From NCBI GenBank assembly GCA_040752025.1, contig JBFMFR010000004.1, positions 62,001 to 126,000 of the forward strand: a stretch of 64,000 nt of DNA, given 5' to 3'. Positions 8,801-16,756 of the stretch are shown here, in pieces. This DNA comes from JBFMFR01 sp040752025 (lineage in GTDB: Bacteria; Chloroflexota; Anaerolineae; Anaerolineales; UBA4823). Under the pieces are notes generated by a model. That model ran no database searches. It saw nothing but the letters and a program-made list of their open reading frames with translations, and was not told the DNA's origin. How positions within the stretch are numbered: the stretch's first letter is position 1; every line of letters begins with the position of its first letter. The translations under genes were made by a program, and so were the position numbers.

Positions 8801-9249
8801 TGCCGGACGCCAGCGCCATCACGCGCATCGTCATCCCGGCCATCAACGTGGACACGGTGGTGAAGTTCGTGCCCTACAGCGGCGATACCTGGCTGATCGG
8901 CGGCCTGCGCATGGAGGTGGCCTGGATGGGGGAGACCTCCTGGCCCGGCATGGGCAGCAACACCGGCCTGGCCGGGCACGTGGACCTGGTGGACGGCTCG
9001 CCGGGGCCTTTCTGGCGGCTGCGCGAGCTGAAGGCCGGCGATCAGGTGGTGCTGTACACCGAGGTCAACCTGTACACCTACCGCGTGCGCGCGAGCAAGG
9101 TGGTCGAGGACTGGGATTTGAGCGTGATCGACGAGACCGCAGAGCCGCAGATCACCCTGATCACCTGCACCGAATGGGACGCGCAGTTGTACACTTACCT
9201 GAAACGGCTGGTGGTGTTTGCAGATTTGCTGGATGTGAAGGCGTTATAG
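5815..9249 (+). CDS. DUF11-repeat surface protein with LPGTG motif fused to a sortase domain
   Basis: 1144 residues. A signal/TM segment (about 20-42) is followed by about six DUF11-type Ig-like repeats (65-848), with recurrent DLxITKS, YTIxxxNTG and TxNNTAxDTDT motifs. Residues 851-855 read LPGTG, then a hydrophobic segment (about 869-892) and RRR: a complete cell-wall sorting signal. It is followed by a second hydrophobic stretch with a lipobox-like LFGC (Cys915), a Pro/Thr linker, and a sortase domain with the expected catalytic residues His1055 (AGHVD), Cys1118 (LITC) and Arg1131. The last 550 codons are much richer in GC than the repeats, which suggests domain assembly. The stop overlaps the convergent amidohydrolase stop (9244-9249). 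Probably an anchored adhesin; whether the sortase acts on its own LPGTG is unknown. Confidence 0.85.
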   Translation: MNPGPTPLAVEANPSAPRRGRWLALGALLLSALALSLFLLGIRSTGLAKASAPSAQDAAPLAAPFDLKITKSNFPATFKVGTGNLYVLSVSRVISDTIDPSVVIGIDDTLPPGVTWTPANSGKWSCVGSSTTTSVSCIYSDQNNPETFDALQVPVVVASTVGATVVNTATLLVSADDMVSTNNISSVTTVVDSVDMGVSLSVVPASTIDAGDTITFTLAITNAGPAAGTNAVVSLPLPADFSYTRLSSSSPGACLTVPATGPSTLTWNIGSLPKSSVPLNCVFTATADLTALNGEYTFKGTATSSNRSDWDTANNSDTVVVTVSPEVDLAITKSDGASTIPAGQNTTYTIRVENTGLLTATQVVVTDNFGPYLSWVSLDDMGNDINTSFPGSNQVILQLNDPIYPGDYVTFRVTARVSSSTPLGASIANTVTAVTGAAESHTSNNTATDTDTALAPVTPLEISKSVSPAYPNPVYVGQQVVFTISVSNITAAIPASFVTVTDDLNDAFDYVSCAFVSSADGYCYYSSSTHTVQAIIYAINPGAFVQFQLTVRLNSTINSPSTITNLATVTSSSPVVNRTSNSVQINALPGADLQAGKTNGITSVVADSVVTYTISLTNTGSLDAVGVVILDTLDPNMSLVRVKRTGLESSTLITTTQTVQLNLAGGLAPGAVISFKVAAELDSGVAIGSSVVNTVHADTLTPEGWTANNTAYDTDTVAAVAEVTISMVAAPTSLKVGEDIGFRIQIHNNSSVDATNLTLTDPLPSVLDSIANTTEASRGTVSISSDTVTWTLDKLASGKMATLETAAKVNTSAVAKTSYVNKARLTYKDGSGDTQTVDASAKFRVLPGGVLPGTGWGPPASLGARPAGNIFMLWLAPGLLALFILLLGSQLLRRRAVHAGRWLLVLAALVGLFGCGQLGPATSGAPPPTQELLSRPGKPVVQEVTPTATLAQAPLDGAPGPVVWVFPEPTPTPEALPDYAVPTPEAQPTPSRDGLLPDASAITRIVIPAINVDTVVKFVPYSGDTWLIGGLRMEVAWMGETSWPGMGSNTGLAGHVDLVDGSPGPFWRLRELKAGDQVVLYTEVNLYTYRVRASKVVEDWDLSVIDETAEPQITLITCTEWDAQLYTYLKRLVVFADLLDVKAL

Positions 9250-10821
9250 CTGATACACCCACTCACCACCTACCATGGTGGCCGCGGGCCGGATGGCAGC
9301 CAGGTCACCGGCGGGGCAGGTGAAGGGGTCGCAGTCCAAAACCAATAGATCGGCCAGGAAGCCAGGTGACAGACGTCCCTGGCTTTTTTCCATGCCGGCG
9401 GCGTAGGCCGGCCCCAGGGTGAAAGCGGCCAGCGCTTCGGCGCGGCTGAGGCGCTGCTCGGGATACCAGCCCTGCGGCCCCGGGGCGCCGTTGGCGCGCT
9501 GGCGGGTGACGGCGGCGTGCAGGCCCCAGAAGGGGTTGGGCGATTCGACCGGGGCGTCGCTGCCGAAGGCCAGGGCGGCGCCGTGCTCGAGCTGCGTGCG
9601 CCAGGCGTAGGCCAGGGCGGCGCGCTGCCCCCAGAAACGATCGGCCATTTCCATGTCGGAAGTGGCGTGGATGGGCTGCATGGAGGCGATCACGCCCAGC
9701 TCGGCCAGCCGCCCGGCGTCGTCCGGGTGCAGCACCTGCACGTGCTCGATGCGGTGGCGCAGCCCGGCGCTCCCGGGTTGGTGGGCGCGGGCGTAAGCGC
9801 GCAACTGCTCCAGGGCGTTGAGCACTTCGTGGTTGGCGCGGTCGCCGATGGCGTGCACCGCCAGCGACAGGCCGCTGTCGACCGCCAGCCGCCCGTGCTC
9901 GTAGAGCTGTTCGGCGTCCAGGAACAACATGCCGTAAGACTGCGGGTCGCCCTGGTAAGCTTGCAGCATGGCGGCGGTCTGCGGACCGAGGGCGCCATCG
10001 GCGAAGAGTTTGACACTGCCGATGCGCAGGGTGTCGTCGCCGAAGCCCGAGCGCAGGCCCAGGGCAGCGGCGTGGGGCAGGTCTTCCAATGGGATGCTCT
10101 TGAGCACGCGCAGGCGCAGCTCGCCGCGCTGGTGCAGGCTTTGCAGGGCCAGGAAGCAGCGCCGCCGGTCGAAATCGTGCACGCCGGTCAGGCCCATGCC
10201 CCACAGCACCGGCAGGGCGGCGCGGATGGCTTCTTCGACCTGTGCGGCGCCCGGCTCGGGGATGGCGCTGGCTGCCAGCTCCATGGCGCTCTCGAAGAGG
10301 ATGCCGTCCGGCTGTCCCTGGGCGTCGCGCCCCAGGCGGCCATCTGGCGGGTCAGGGGTGGCGGCGCTGATCCTGGCCAGGCGCAGGGCGGCGTGGTTGG
10401 CCCAGGCGGCGTGCAGCGACTTGGCCGTCAGGTAGACGGGATGCTGCGGGGCGATTTCGTCCAGGTCGGCGGCGCTGCCAAAGCCCTCCGGCCAGACGTT
10501 CTGGTTCCAGCCATGCCCCAGGATCCATTCGCCGGGGGGCGTGTGGCGGGCGCGCTCTGCCACGCGCCCCAGGCATTCGGCGCGCGTGGGCGTCTCGCAG
10601 TCCACTTTTTGCAGCCCCAGGGCGTAGTGCTCCAGGTGCAGGTGGGCGTCGATCAACCCGGGGATGACCACCTTGCCCTGCAAGTCGGTGTCCCCTTTGC
10701 CGGCCGATGTGGGTTTCTCCTGCAGGATGGCTACGACCCGGCCCTGGTCGATTTGCAGGGCGGCTGCCTGAGGGGTATGTTCGTCGAGGGTGTAAATGCG
10801 GGCGTTGTAGAGGGTTTGCAT
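9244..10821 (-). CDS. YtcJ-type metal-dependent amidohydrolase
   Basis: 525 residues, usual for the YtcJ/exoenzyme-regulatory AepA subfamily. Metal-ligand motifs are present: GLIDAHLHLEHYA, SVKLFADGALGPQTAAML with the lysine, HAIGDRANHEVLNALE, RIEHVQVLHPDD and ALAFGSDAPVES. The family hydrolyses amides, carbamates or cyclic imides; the substrate cannot be read from sequence. It follows parB after 23 bp on the same strand and may be co-transcribed. It converges with the DUF11/sortase gene with a 6-bp stop-codon overlap, so no terminator lies between them. Confidence 0.85.
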   Translation of the reverse strand: MQTLYNARIYTLDEHTPQAAALQIDQGRVVAILQEKPTSAGKGDTDLQGKVVIPGLIDAHLHLEHYALGLQKVDCETPTRAECLGRVAERARHTPPGEWILGHGWNQNVWPEGFGSAADLDEIAPQHPVYLTAKSLHAAWANHAALRLARISAATPDPPDGRLGRDAQGQPDGILFESAMELAASAIPEPGAAQVEEAIRAALPVLWGMGLTGVHDFDRRRCFLALQSLHQRGELRLRVLKSIPLEDLPHAAALGLRSGFGDDTLRIGSVKLFADGALGPQTAAMLQAYQGDPQSYGMLFLDAEQLYEHGRLAVDSGLSLAVHAIGDRANHEVLNALEQLRAYARAHQPGSAGLRHRIEHVQVLHPDDAGRLAELGVIASMQPIHATSDMEMADRFWGQRAALAYAWRTQLEHGAALAFGSDAPVESPNPFWGLHAAVTRQRANGAPGPQGWYPEQRLSRAEALAAFTLGPAYAAGMEKSQGRLSPGFLADLLVLDCDPFTCPAGDLAAIRPAATMVGGEWVYQL

Positions 10822-10844
10822 GCGGTTAGCTTGAAAGGGGTGAT

Positions 10845-11705
10845 TCAGGGATGGTCGCCGGTCAGGCGCTCCACCAGAGCTTCGAGTTCTTCATTAGAGT
10901 AGTAACGAATGACAATCGCGCCGCCCTTGCCGCGCGGGTTCAGGCTGACGCGCGTGCCCAAGGAACTTTCCAGGCGAGTTTGCAAGTCGTTGACCTCCGG
11001 GGGCGGGGCCGGCCGGGACGGGGCGCTTGGGCGCTCGCCGCTCAACTTGCGCACCAGCTCTTCGGTGCGGCGTACGGTCAGGTCGTGGGACAGGATGGTC
11101 TGCAAGGCGGCGACCTGCGCCTGTGGGCTGGGCAGGGCCAGCAGGGCGCGGGCGTGGCCCTCGCTGATCTGCCCTTGCGCCAGGGCTGCTTTGACGCTGG
11201 GCGGCAGCTTAAGCAGGCGCAGGGTGTTGGTGACGGTCACCCGGCTCTTGGCGACGCGCTCGGCGATCTGCTCGTGCGACAGGCTGAAATCCTCGGAAAG
11301 CTGGCGATAGGCTTCGGCGGCTTCCAATGGGCTCAGGTCGGCGCGCTGCACGTTTTCGATCAGGGCCAGCTCCAGGCGCTGCTGCTCGCTGGCCTCGCGC
11401 AGGATCACCGGGACGCTCTCCAGGCCGGCCTGGCGGGCAGCCTGCAAGCGGCGCTCGCCTGCCACCAGCACGTATTGCCCTGGCTGGTCGCCCAGGGTCA
11501 CGACCAGCGGCTGGATCACGCCGTGCGTGCGGATCGATTCGGCCAGCTCGGCCAGTTCGCCGGGGTCGAAGTTGCCGCGCGGCTGGCGCGGGTTGGGCGA
11601 GATCGACTCGATGCGGATCTCGTTGACGCCCGCTTCGGGTGTGGGCGTCTCGCTGGAAGGGATGAGGGCGTCGAGCCCTCGGCCAAGGCCGGTCTTACGA
11701 GGCAT
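10845..11705 (-). CDS. parB: Chromosome partition protein ParB
   Basis: 286 residues. N-terminal GLGRGLDALIP is the ParA-contacting region; the CTP-binding domain shows NPRQPR and GERRLQAA (83-90); LIENVQRADLSPLEAAEAY and an HTH (SHEQIAERVAKSRVTVTNTLRLLKLP) follow, then a dimerisation tail. It clamps on parS and works with ParA in chromosome segregation. It lies 2 bp after parA. No canonical parS (TGTTTCACGTGAAACA) was seen in the window. Genes for rsmG or mnmG, common neighbours near the origin, are absent. Confidence 0.93.
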   Translation of the reverse strand: MPRKTGLGRGLDALIPSSETPTPEAGVNEIRIESISPNPRQPRGNFDPGELAELAESIRTHGVIQPLVVTLGDQPGQYVLVAGERRLQAARQAGLESVPVILREASEQQRLELALIENVQRADLSPLEAAEAYRQLSEDFSLSHEQIAERVAKSRVTVTNTLRLLKLPPSVKAALAQGQISEGHARALLALPSPQAQVAALQTILSHDLTVRRTEELVRKLSGERPSAPSRPAPPPEVNDLQTRLESSLGTRVSLNPRGKGGAIVIRYYSNEELEALVERLTGDHP

Positions 11706-11707
11706 GT

Positions 11708-12499
<792 letters not shown>

Positions 12500-12504
12500 T
12501 GTGA

Positions 12505-13353
12505 CTAGAATACCTCCACCATACAGGCGTTGATTTCTTCGGTTGTGGGGATCGACGCCAGGCCAGAGCGGACGACCGACAGGGCGCTGACCTGGGTGGC
12601 GAAACGAGCCGCTTCCCAGGGATCGCGCGTGGCCTGCAGGCGCACGAAGAAGGCCGCGGCGAAGACATCCCCGGCCCCGGTGGGATCGATCTCTTCGACC
12701 TGCGGGGTGCGGAAGCGGCGCACGTCGCCGTTCCAGAACAGGCGCGCCCCCTGGTGCGCTTCGGTGACCGCCAGCAGTGAGCAGTTGGCGGCCATTTCTT
12801 CGATGCGCTCTTCATCCCCGTTGACATCCTCCACGCTGATCACCGCCACGTTGCTGCGCTGCAAGACGAAGGTGGCTTCGGGCCATTCGCTGGCGTGCAC
12901 GCGTCCCTGGCCATCCCAACTGCGCAGCCAGCCCTGCGGAGTGATGCACAGCGCCTCGGAGGGGAAGTTGCGCACCAGGCCGGGTTCGACTTCCTGGGCT
13001 ACCGGCCCCAGGTGGACGATGCCGGCCTGCCGCCAGGCTTCGGGCACGTGGTAATAATCCAGGCGCGGGGCCAGGCCGCGCAGGTACTGAATGCGCCCGT
13101 CGGGCGTCTGGATGTTCTCGAAAGTGGTGCTCTGTTCGGCGGGGAAGATCGCCACCGGGATGCCCTCCAGGGCGGTCAGAGGTACTTCGCCGGCCCAGGC
13201 GGTCACGATACCCACTCTCAGGCCCAGGGCGCGAGCCATCAGGGCGGAATAGGCAGCCGTGCCGCCCATGCGCAGGCCGTTGGGGGTCAGGTCGACGGTC
13301 AGGTGCCCAATCACCAGGTAGTCAACAGGATCAAGGTGTGTGATTTGTAGCAT
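12505..13353 (-). CDS. PfkB-family carbohydrate/nucleoside kinase
   Basis: 282 residues. The ribokinase-fold signature DPTGAGDVFAAAFFVRLQ (from residue 223) carries the catalytic Asp and anion hole. The N-terminal GG motif is RMGGTAAYSALMARALG. It is shorter than ribokinase (about 300) and the lid is reduced, so the sugar or nucleoside substrate cannot be assigned. It sits 5 bp ahead of parA. The ATG lies only 6 bp after a perfect -10 hexamer, so its mRNA may be leaderless. Confidence 0.82.
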   Translation of the reverse strand: MLQITHLDPVDYLVIGHLTVDLTPNGLRMGGTAAYSALMARALGLRVGIVTAWAGEVPLTALEGIPVAIFPAEQSTTFENIQTPDGRIQYLRGLAPRLDYYHVPEAWRQAGIVHLGPVAQEVEPGLVRNFPSEALCITPQGWLRSWDGQGRVHASEWPEATFVLQRSNVAVISVEDVNGDEERIEEMAANCSLLAVTEAHQGARLFWNGDVRRFRTPQVEEIDPTGAGDVFAAAFFVRLQATRDPWEAARFATQVSALSVVRSGLASIPTTEEINACMVEVF

Positions 13354-13359
13354 ACACCG

Positions 13360-13365
13360 ATTATA
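13360..13365 (-). promoter_or_regulatory. -10 element for a probably leaderless pfkB-parA-parB transcript
   Basis: Minus-strand TATAAT at 13360-13365 with six bases between it and the ATG at 13353, which puts the expected transcription start at the start codon. A weak TTGCCC lies about 20 bp upstream, longer than the usual 17-bp spacer. Confidence 0.45.
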
Positions 13366-13480
13366 CCTGAGATAGGCGCGCCTCCGGGCAAGAAACAGGA
13401 AATCCTCGAACGGACTATACGGACAGGTTTTTTAAGATATACTTAGTTGGTCGTTTACGAACATCGTTAAGGAGGTTGAA

Positions 13481-14203
13481 ATGCCAGTTGTTTGCCCAAG
13501 CTGCCATGAGCCAGCGCCGGATGGCTCAGTGTTTTGCGATAATTGCGGTTTTGATTTGCGTGGGGCCGCGCAGCAGCCTGCGCCGCCTCCGGCTTATACG
13601 CCGCCTCCGGCTTATACCCCGCCCCCGGCTTACACCCCCCCCCCGGCTTACACACCCCCCCCGGCTTACACACCCCCACCTGCCTCGCAGCCACCCATGC
13701 CTGGCAAAGCTGGCCGGGTGTGCACCAACTGCGGCTACGATGGCAATCCCGCCGATGCTGCATTTTGTGAGAACTGCGGCGGGCAGTTAGGTTCTGCGCC
13801 ACCCGCGGCTGCACCTTCGCCCGTGGCTGCGCCCCCGCCTGAAGCGGCTCCACCACCGACCTCGGCCACCCTGAGCGGGCGGCTGGTGTTGCAGGGCCCC
13901 CAGGGCGAGACCTCACTGCCTCTCCCGGCTGGTGCTTCTCAGGCGTTGATTGGGCGTGAAGACCCGGTGAGCAACATCTTCCCGGATATCGATTTGGATC
14001 CTTTTTCTGCTCAGGAGATGGGCGTGGGTCGCAAACATGCCCAGCTTACCCTGCAGGCCGGGCAGATGTATATCACTGATTTGAGCAGCGTAAACGGCAC
14101 GTTCGTAAATCGGACGCGCCTCCCTGCCAACCAGCCTCACCCGTTGAACCCGGGCGATGAAATCCGCCTGGGGAAGCTGGTCTTGACCTACCAGGCCAGT
14201 TAG
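13481..14203 (+). CDS. Double zinc-ribbon, Pro-rich linker, FHA-domain protein
   Basis: 240 residues. The first zinc ribbon has Cys5, Cys8, Cys19 and Cys22; the second (VCTNCGYDGNPADAAFCENCG) lies near residues 80-101. Between them are five copies of AYTPPP. The C-terminal half is an FHA domain with LIGRED, MGVGRKHAQLTL and DLSSVNGTFVNRTRLP, the phosphothreonine-binding loops. FHA domains read Ser/Thr kinase signals; no Ser/Thr kinase gene of the Hanks type is in the window. Strong ribosome site AAGGAGG before the ATG. First gene of a plus-strand set with NERD/FHA, VWA and membrane/FHA genes. Cytoplasmic: no signal peptide. Confidence 0.85.
   Translation: MPVVCPSCHEPAPDGSVFCDNCGFDLRGAAQQPAPPPAYTPPPAYTPPPAYTPPPAYTPPPAYTPPPASQPPMPGKAGRVCTNCGYDGNPADAAFCENCGGQLGSAPPAAAPSPVAAPPPEAAPPPTSATLSGRLVLQGPQGETSLPLPAGASQALIGREDPVSNIFPDIDLDPFSAQEMGVGRKHAQLTLQAGQMYITDLSSVNGTFVNRTRLPANQPHPLNPGDEIRLGKLVLTYQAS
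13592..13681 (+). repeat. Five tandem 18-bp units coding AYTPPP
   Basis: Units start at 13592, 13610, 13628, 13646 and 13664, each beginning GCTTA(T/C)AC and rich in C. Copy number is likely to vary by slippage and sets the linker length between the two zinc ribbons. Confidence 0.85.
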
Positions 14204-14381
14204 GCCGGAGGAAGGTGGGGCAATCTTACGGGTTCGCATGGGCGCGGCCAGGTTGGCTGTGAACGGCGGTCGCGCCATGCTGACCGGCCAGATCGGAGGT
14301 GCTACGGCGGGCTTTGAAGCGCCATGAGCAGGACTGGGTGCCATGCGGTGCCCTTATCCCATAACCTGTGGAGGGTATCCA

Positions 14382-15347
14382 ATGTCAGTCGAAATCTGGT
14401 ACGGTCGCTTGCCTGAGACAGGACCAGAACAAGATGCTTTGCTGAGATTGTATCGCTTCCTGGAGCCACAGTCGGATCATTTCCTGGTGATGACGCAGTT
14501 TCACGCTGGCGAGGGGAACGAAATCGATTGGGTAATCATCAAGCCAAAGCAGATTTTCATCATCGAACAGAAACATGTTACGGGACGGCTGGTCGGCGAT
14601 GCCAATGGCTCGTGGAGCGTGGTCGCTGAAGATGGGACGGAGACTGATCTGCGCTCAAACCCGGTCAAGCAAATCCGCAGCGCGTATTTCTCTTTTCGGG
14701 GATGGTGCCAGCAAAATAACCAGGCTGTTCATGAAGGCAGCAGTTATGTGCCAGCCTATGATAAGGGTTTCTTTTCTGCCATTGTGATCACCCCCGATTT
14801 GCAGCCAGGCAGCCAGGTGGTTTGCCCGCAGCCGATCGGGGTATATGGCCTGGAAAATTTTATGCAGAACCTGGTCCTGCGCACCTCGACCAGTTTCAAC
14901 CTGTCGTTGGAGGAGATGCAGCGCTTTCCCAGGCTGCTCAGCCTGACGCAGTGGAAGCCGCCGGCGTTGTCGCTGACGCGCCGGCTGGATAACGGCTGGA
15001 AGCCGCAGTTCGTCACAGGCCTGGTGGCGTTGAGCGAAGTGACGCCCATGCACGTGCTGGATTGGAACGGGCTGGGCAAGCCCGGCGCGACGATCGGGCG
15101 GGACTCCGAGAATGATCTGGTCATCGAAGATGAGACCGTTTCGCGCTTTCACGCTCGCCTGTTTCGCCAGGGGGAGCACTACGTGCTCGAAGACTTGAAG
15201 AGTGAGAATGGAACCTGGGTGACTTTCAAGTTTGGCGACGGCGTCGATGCGGAGAGACGCGTCTTCCCAGGGCGCATCAACGCCGTGCAAAATGGCTCAC
15301 TGGTACGCTTCGGCCAGGTGCGTTTTATTTTTCTGATCGAAGCGTAA
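14382..15347 (+). CDS. NERD-domain protein with C-terminal FHA domain
   Basis: 321 residues from ATG 14382, chosen because GTGGAGGG sits 7-8 bases upstream; an in-frame ATG at 14343 lacks this. Residues about 10-130 are a NERD (nuclease-related) domain: GPEQDALLRLYRFL, GNEIDWVIIKPKQIFIIEQK with the acidic and Gln/Lys residues of the restriction-like fold. Residues about 225-315 are an FHA domain: GATIGRDSENDLVIEDETVSRFHARL, then SENGTWV. NERD proteins are suspected DNA-processing enzymes. The fusion would place that activity under phosphothreonine control (inference). About 180 bp separate it from the previous gene, with no supportable gene between. Confidence 0.85.
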   Translation: MSVEIWYGRLPETGPEQDALLRLYRFLEPQSDHFLVMTQFHAGEGNEIDWVIIKPKQIFIIEQKHVTGRLVGDANGSWSVVAEDGTETDLRSNPVKQIRSAYFSFRGWCQQNNQAVHEGSSYVPAYDKGFFSAIVITPDLQPGSQVVCPQPIGVYGLENFMQNLVLRTSTSFNLSLEEMQRFPRLLSLTQWKPPALSLTRRLDNGWKPQFVTGLVALSEVTPMHVLDWNGLGKPGATIGRDSENDLVIEDETVSRFHARLFRQGEHYVLEDLKSENGTWVTFKFGDGVDAERRVFPGRINAVQNGSLVRFGQVRFIFLIEA

Positions 15348-15443
15348 ACACAAAGGATTTGGGGCCTTTTTCCCCAATTGCAGGCCACAAATTAGCCTGA
15401 TCGTGTTAGGATTAAGATTAACAAACGAAGGATTGATTTTTAT

Positions 15444-15474
15444 AGCGCACTCGGCGCTTTGATCGCCGTTTTTT
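15444..15474 (+). terminator. Terminator-like hairpin with overlapping alternative stem just before the VWA gene
   Basis: CGGCG (15452-15456) and CGCCG (15464-15468) form a stem followed by TTTTTT (15469-15474). AGCGC (15444-15448) can instead pair with GCGCT (15454-15458), which takes up the left arm. The ribosome site of the VWA gene starts six bases later, so this may be an attenuator rather than an operon end. The stems are short. Confidence 0.4.
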
Positions 15475-15493
15475 AGTGAAGAAGGAGCGTTTC

Positions 15494-16753
15494 ATGACCG
15501 ATGTGTTACAACTGACCAGCCTGTGCAGCCGGGCCGTGGTGCCCGTGCTCAACCAACCCCAACTGGTTTACGTGTTGACCGAGCTGTATCCGGCCGCCAG
15601 TGCTTCTTATGGGCGCCTGCCGCTGAATTTTGCCCTGGTGTTGGATCGCAGCGGTTCGATGGCCGGCACGAAGCTGCGCACGATGAAAGAGGCGGTCAAG
15701 AACATTATCGACCAGCTCGATCCGGCGGACATTGTTTCCATCGTTACCTTTGAAACCCGCACCCAGGTGTTGGTTCAGGCCCAGCCAGCCACCGATAAAG
15801 AAGAACTCAAGCGCCAGGTGGATAAGATCAAGGATGGCGGCGGCACGAACATGGCCACTGGCTTGCGGGAGGCGCTCGGCCTGGTGCGCCAGATGCATGG
15901 CCCGAACCGCACCAGCCGCATCGTGCTGCTCACCGATGGTGAAGCGACCGATGATGAGAACGATTCGCGCGGCATTTGCGACGAATCGGGGGCGATGGGC
16001 ATCCCGGTGATCGGTATGGGCTTTGGCAAGGATTGGAACGAGGATTTCATTGTGGACCTGTCGGACCGCAGTCATGGCGCCACTCCGGGCAGCATGGCAG
16101 GACGCGTGCAATACATCCAGGCACCTGACCAGGCCATCCAGGCTTTCAACGAGGTTTTCCGTTCGATGCAGGTGGTCGCCCAGGACGCGCAGATCACCAT
16201 CCGCATGGTGCAGGGCCTGGAGGCGCGCCGGGTCTGGCAGGTGGTGCCGATGATCAAGGATATCGGGCTGGGTACGATCCAGGGCCGGGCGGTGGTTATC
16301 CCGGTCGGTGAACTGGAGAAAGGCGGCGCGGCCTTCCTGGTGGAGATGATGCTGCCGCCGCGCCCGGCTGGCGCTGTGCGCATCGCCCAGACGGATGTAA
16401 CTTTCAATGTACCAGGATTGGGGGCACAGCGCCAGGCGGTGGACCTGATCGTCCAATTCTCGCCAGAGGCCGGCCAGGGACAGGTCAATGGGCACGTGAT
16501 GAACATCGTCGAGAAGGTGCAGGCTTTCAAGCTGCAAACCCAGGCCCTGGATGAGGCCGAGATGGGCAACGTATCCGGCGCGACGCGCAAGCTGCGCCAG
16601 GCGGTCACCATCTTGCTCTCGCAAGGCGAAACCGACCTGGCCGACCAGATGGCGCAGGAGGCGGAGCGCCTGGAGCAATCGGGCGAGATGTCGAATGAAG
16701 GCAAGAAAACGATCAAGCTGACCAGCCGCAAGACCGTCAAGCTGTCCGAATAG
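15494..16753 (+). CDS. von Willebrand factor A (VWA) domain protein
   Basis: 419 residues from ATG 15494, preceded by GAAGGAG at a six-base spacing; a GTG 18 bp upstream is a poor start. The VWA domain has a complete MIDAS: DRSGSM (Asp51, Ser53, Ser55), the Thr in GGTNMATGL, and LLTDGEATDDEN. It is followed by a beta-rich region and a helical tail with MNIVEKVQAFKLQTQALDEAE, like YfbK/CHU-type VWA proteins. No signal peptide, so it is cytosolic and likely a metal-dependent protein-binding scaffold. It ends three bases before the membrane/FHA gene and sits with other FHA genes, which suggests one signalling complex. Confidence 0.88.
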   Translation: MTDVLQLTSLCSRAVVPVLNQPQLVYVLTELYPAASASYGRLPLNFALVLDRSGSMAGTKLRTMKEAVKNIIDQLDPADIVSIVTFETRTQVLVQAQPATDKEELKRQVDKIKDGGGTNMATGLREALGLVRQMHGPNRTSRIVLLTDGEATDDENDSRGICDESGAMGIPVIGMGFGKDWNEDFIVDLSDRSHGATPGSMAGRVQYIQAPDQAIQAFNEVFRSMQVVAQDAQITIRMVQGLEARRVWQVVPMIKDIGLGTIQGRAVVIPVGELEKGGAAFLVEMMLPPRPAGAVRIAQTDVTFNVPGLGAQRQAVDLIVQFSPEAGQGQVNGHVMNIVEKVQAFKLQTQALDEAEMGNVSGATRKLRQAVTILLSQGETDLADQMAQEAERLEQSGEMSNEGKKTIKLTSRKTVKLSE

Positions 16754-16756
16754 CCA

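Noticed and set aside
14252..14341. 29-codon plus-strand ORF between the zinc-ribbon and NERD genes
   Set aside because: No ribosome site, no recognisable pattern and too short to support.
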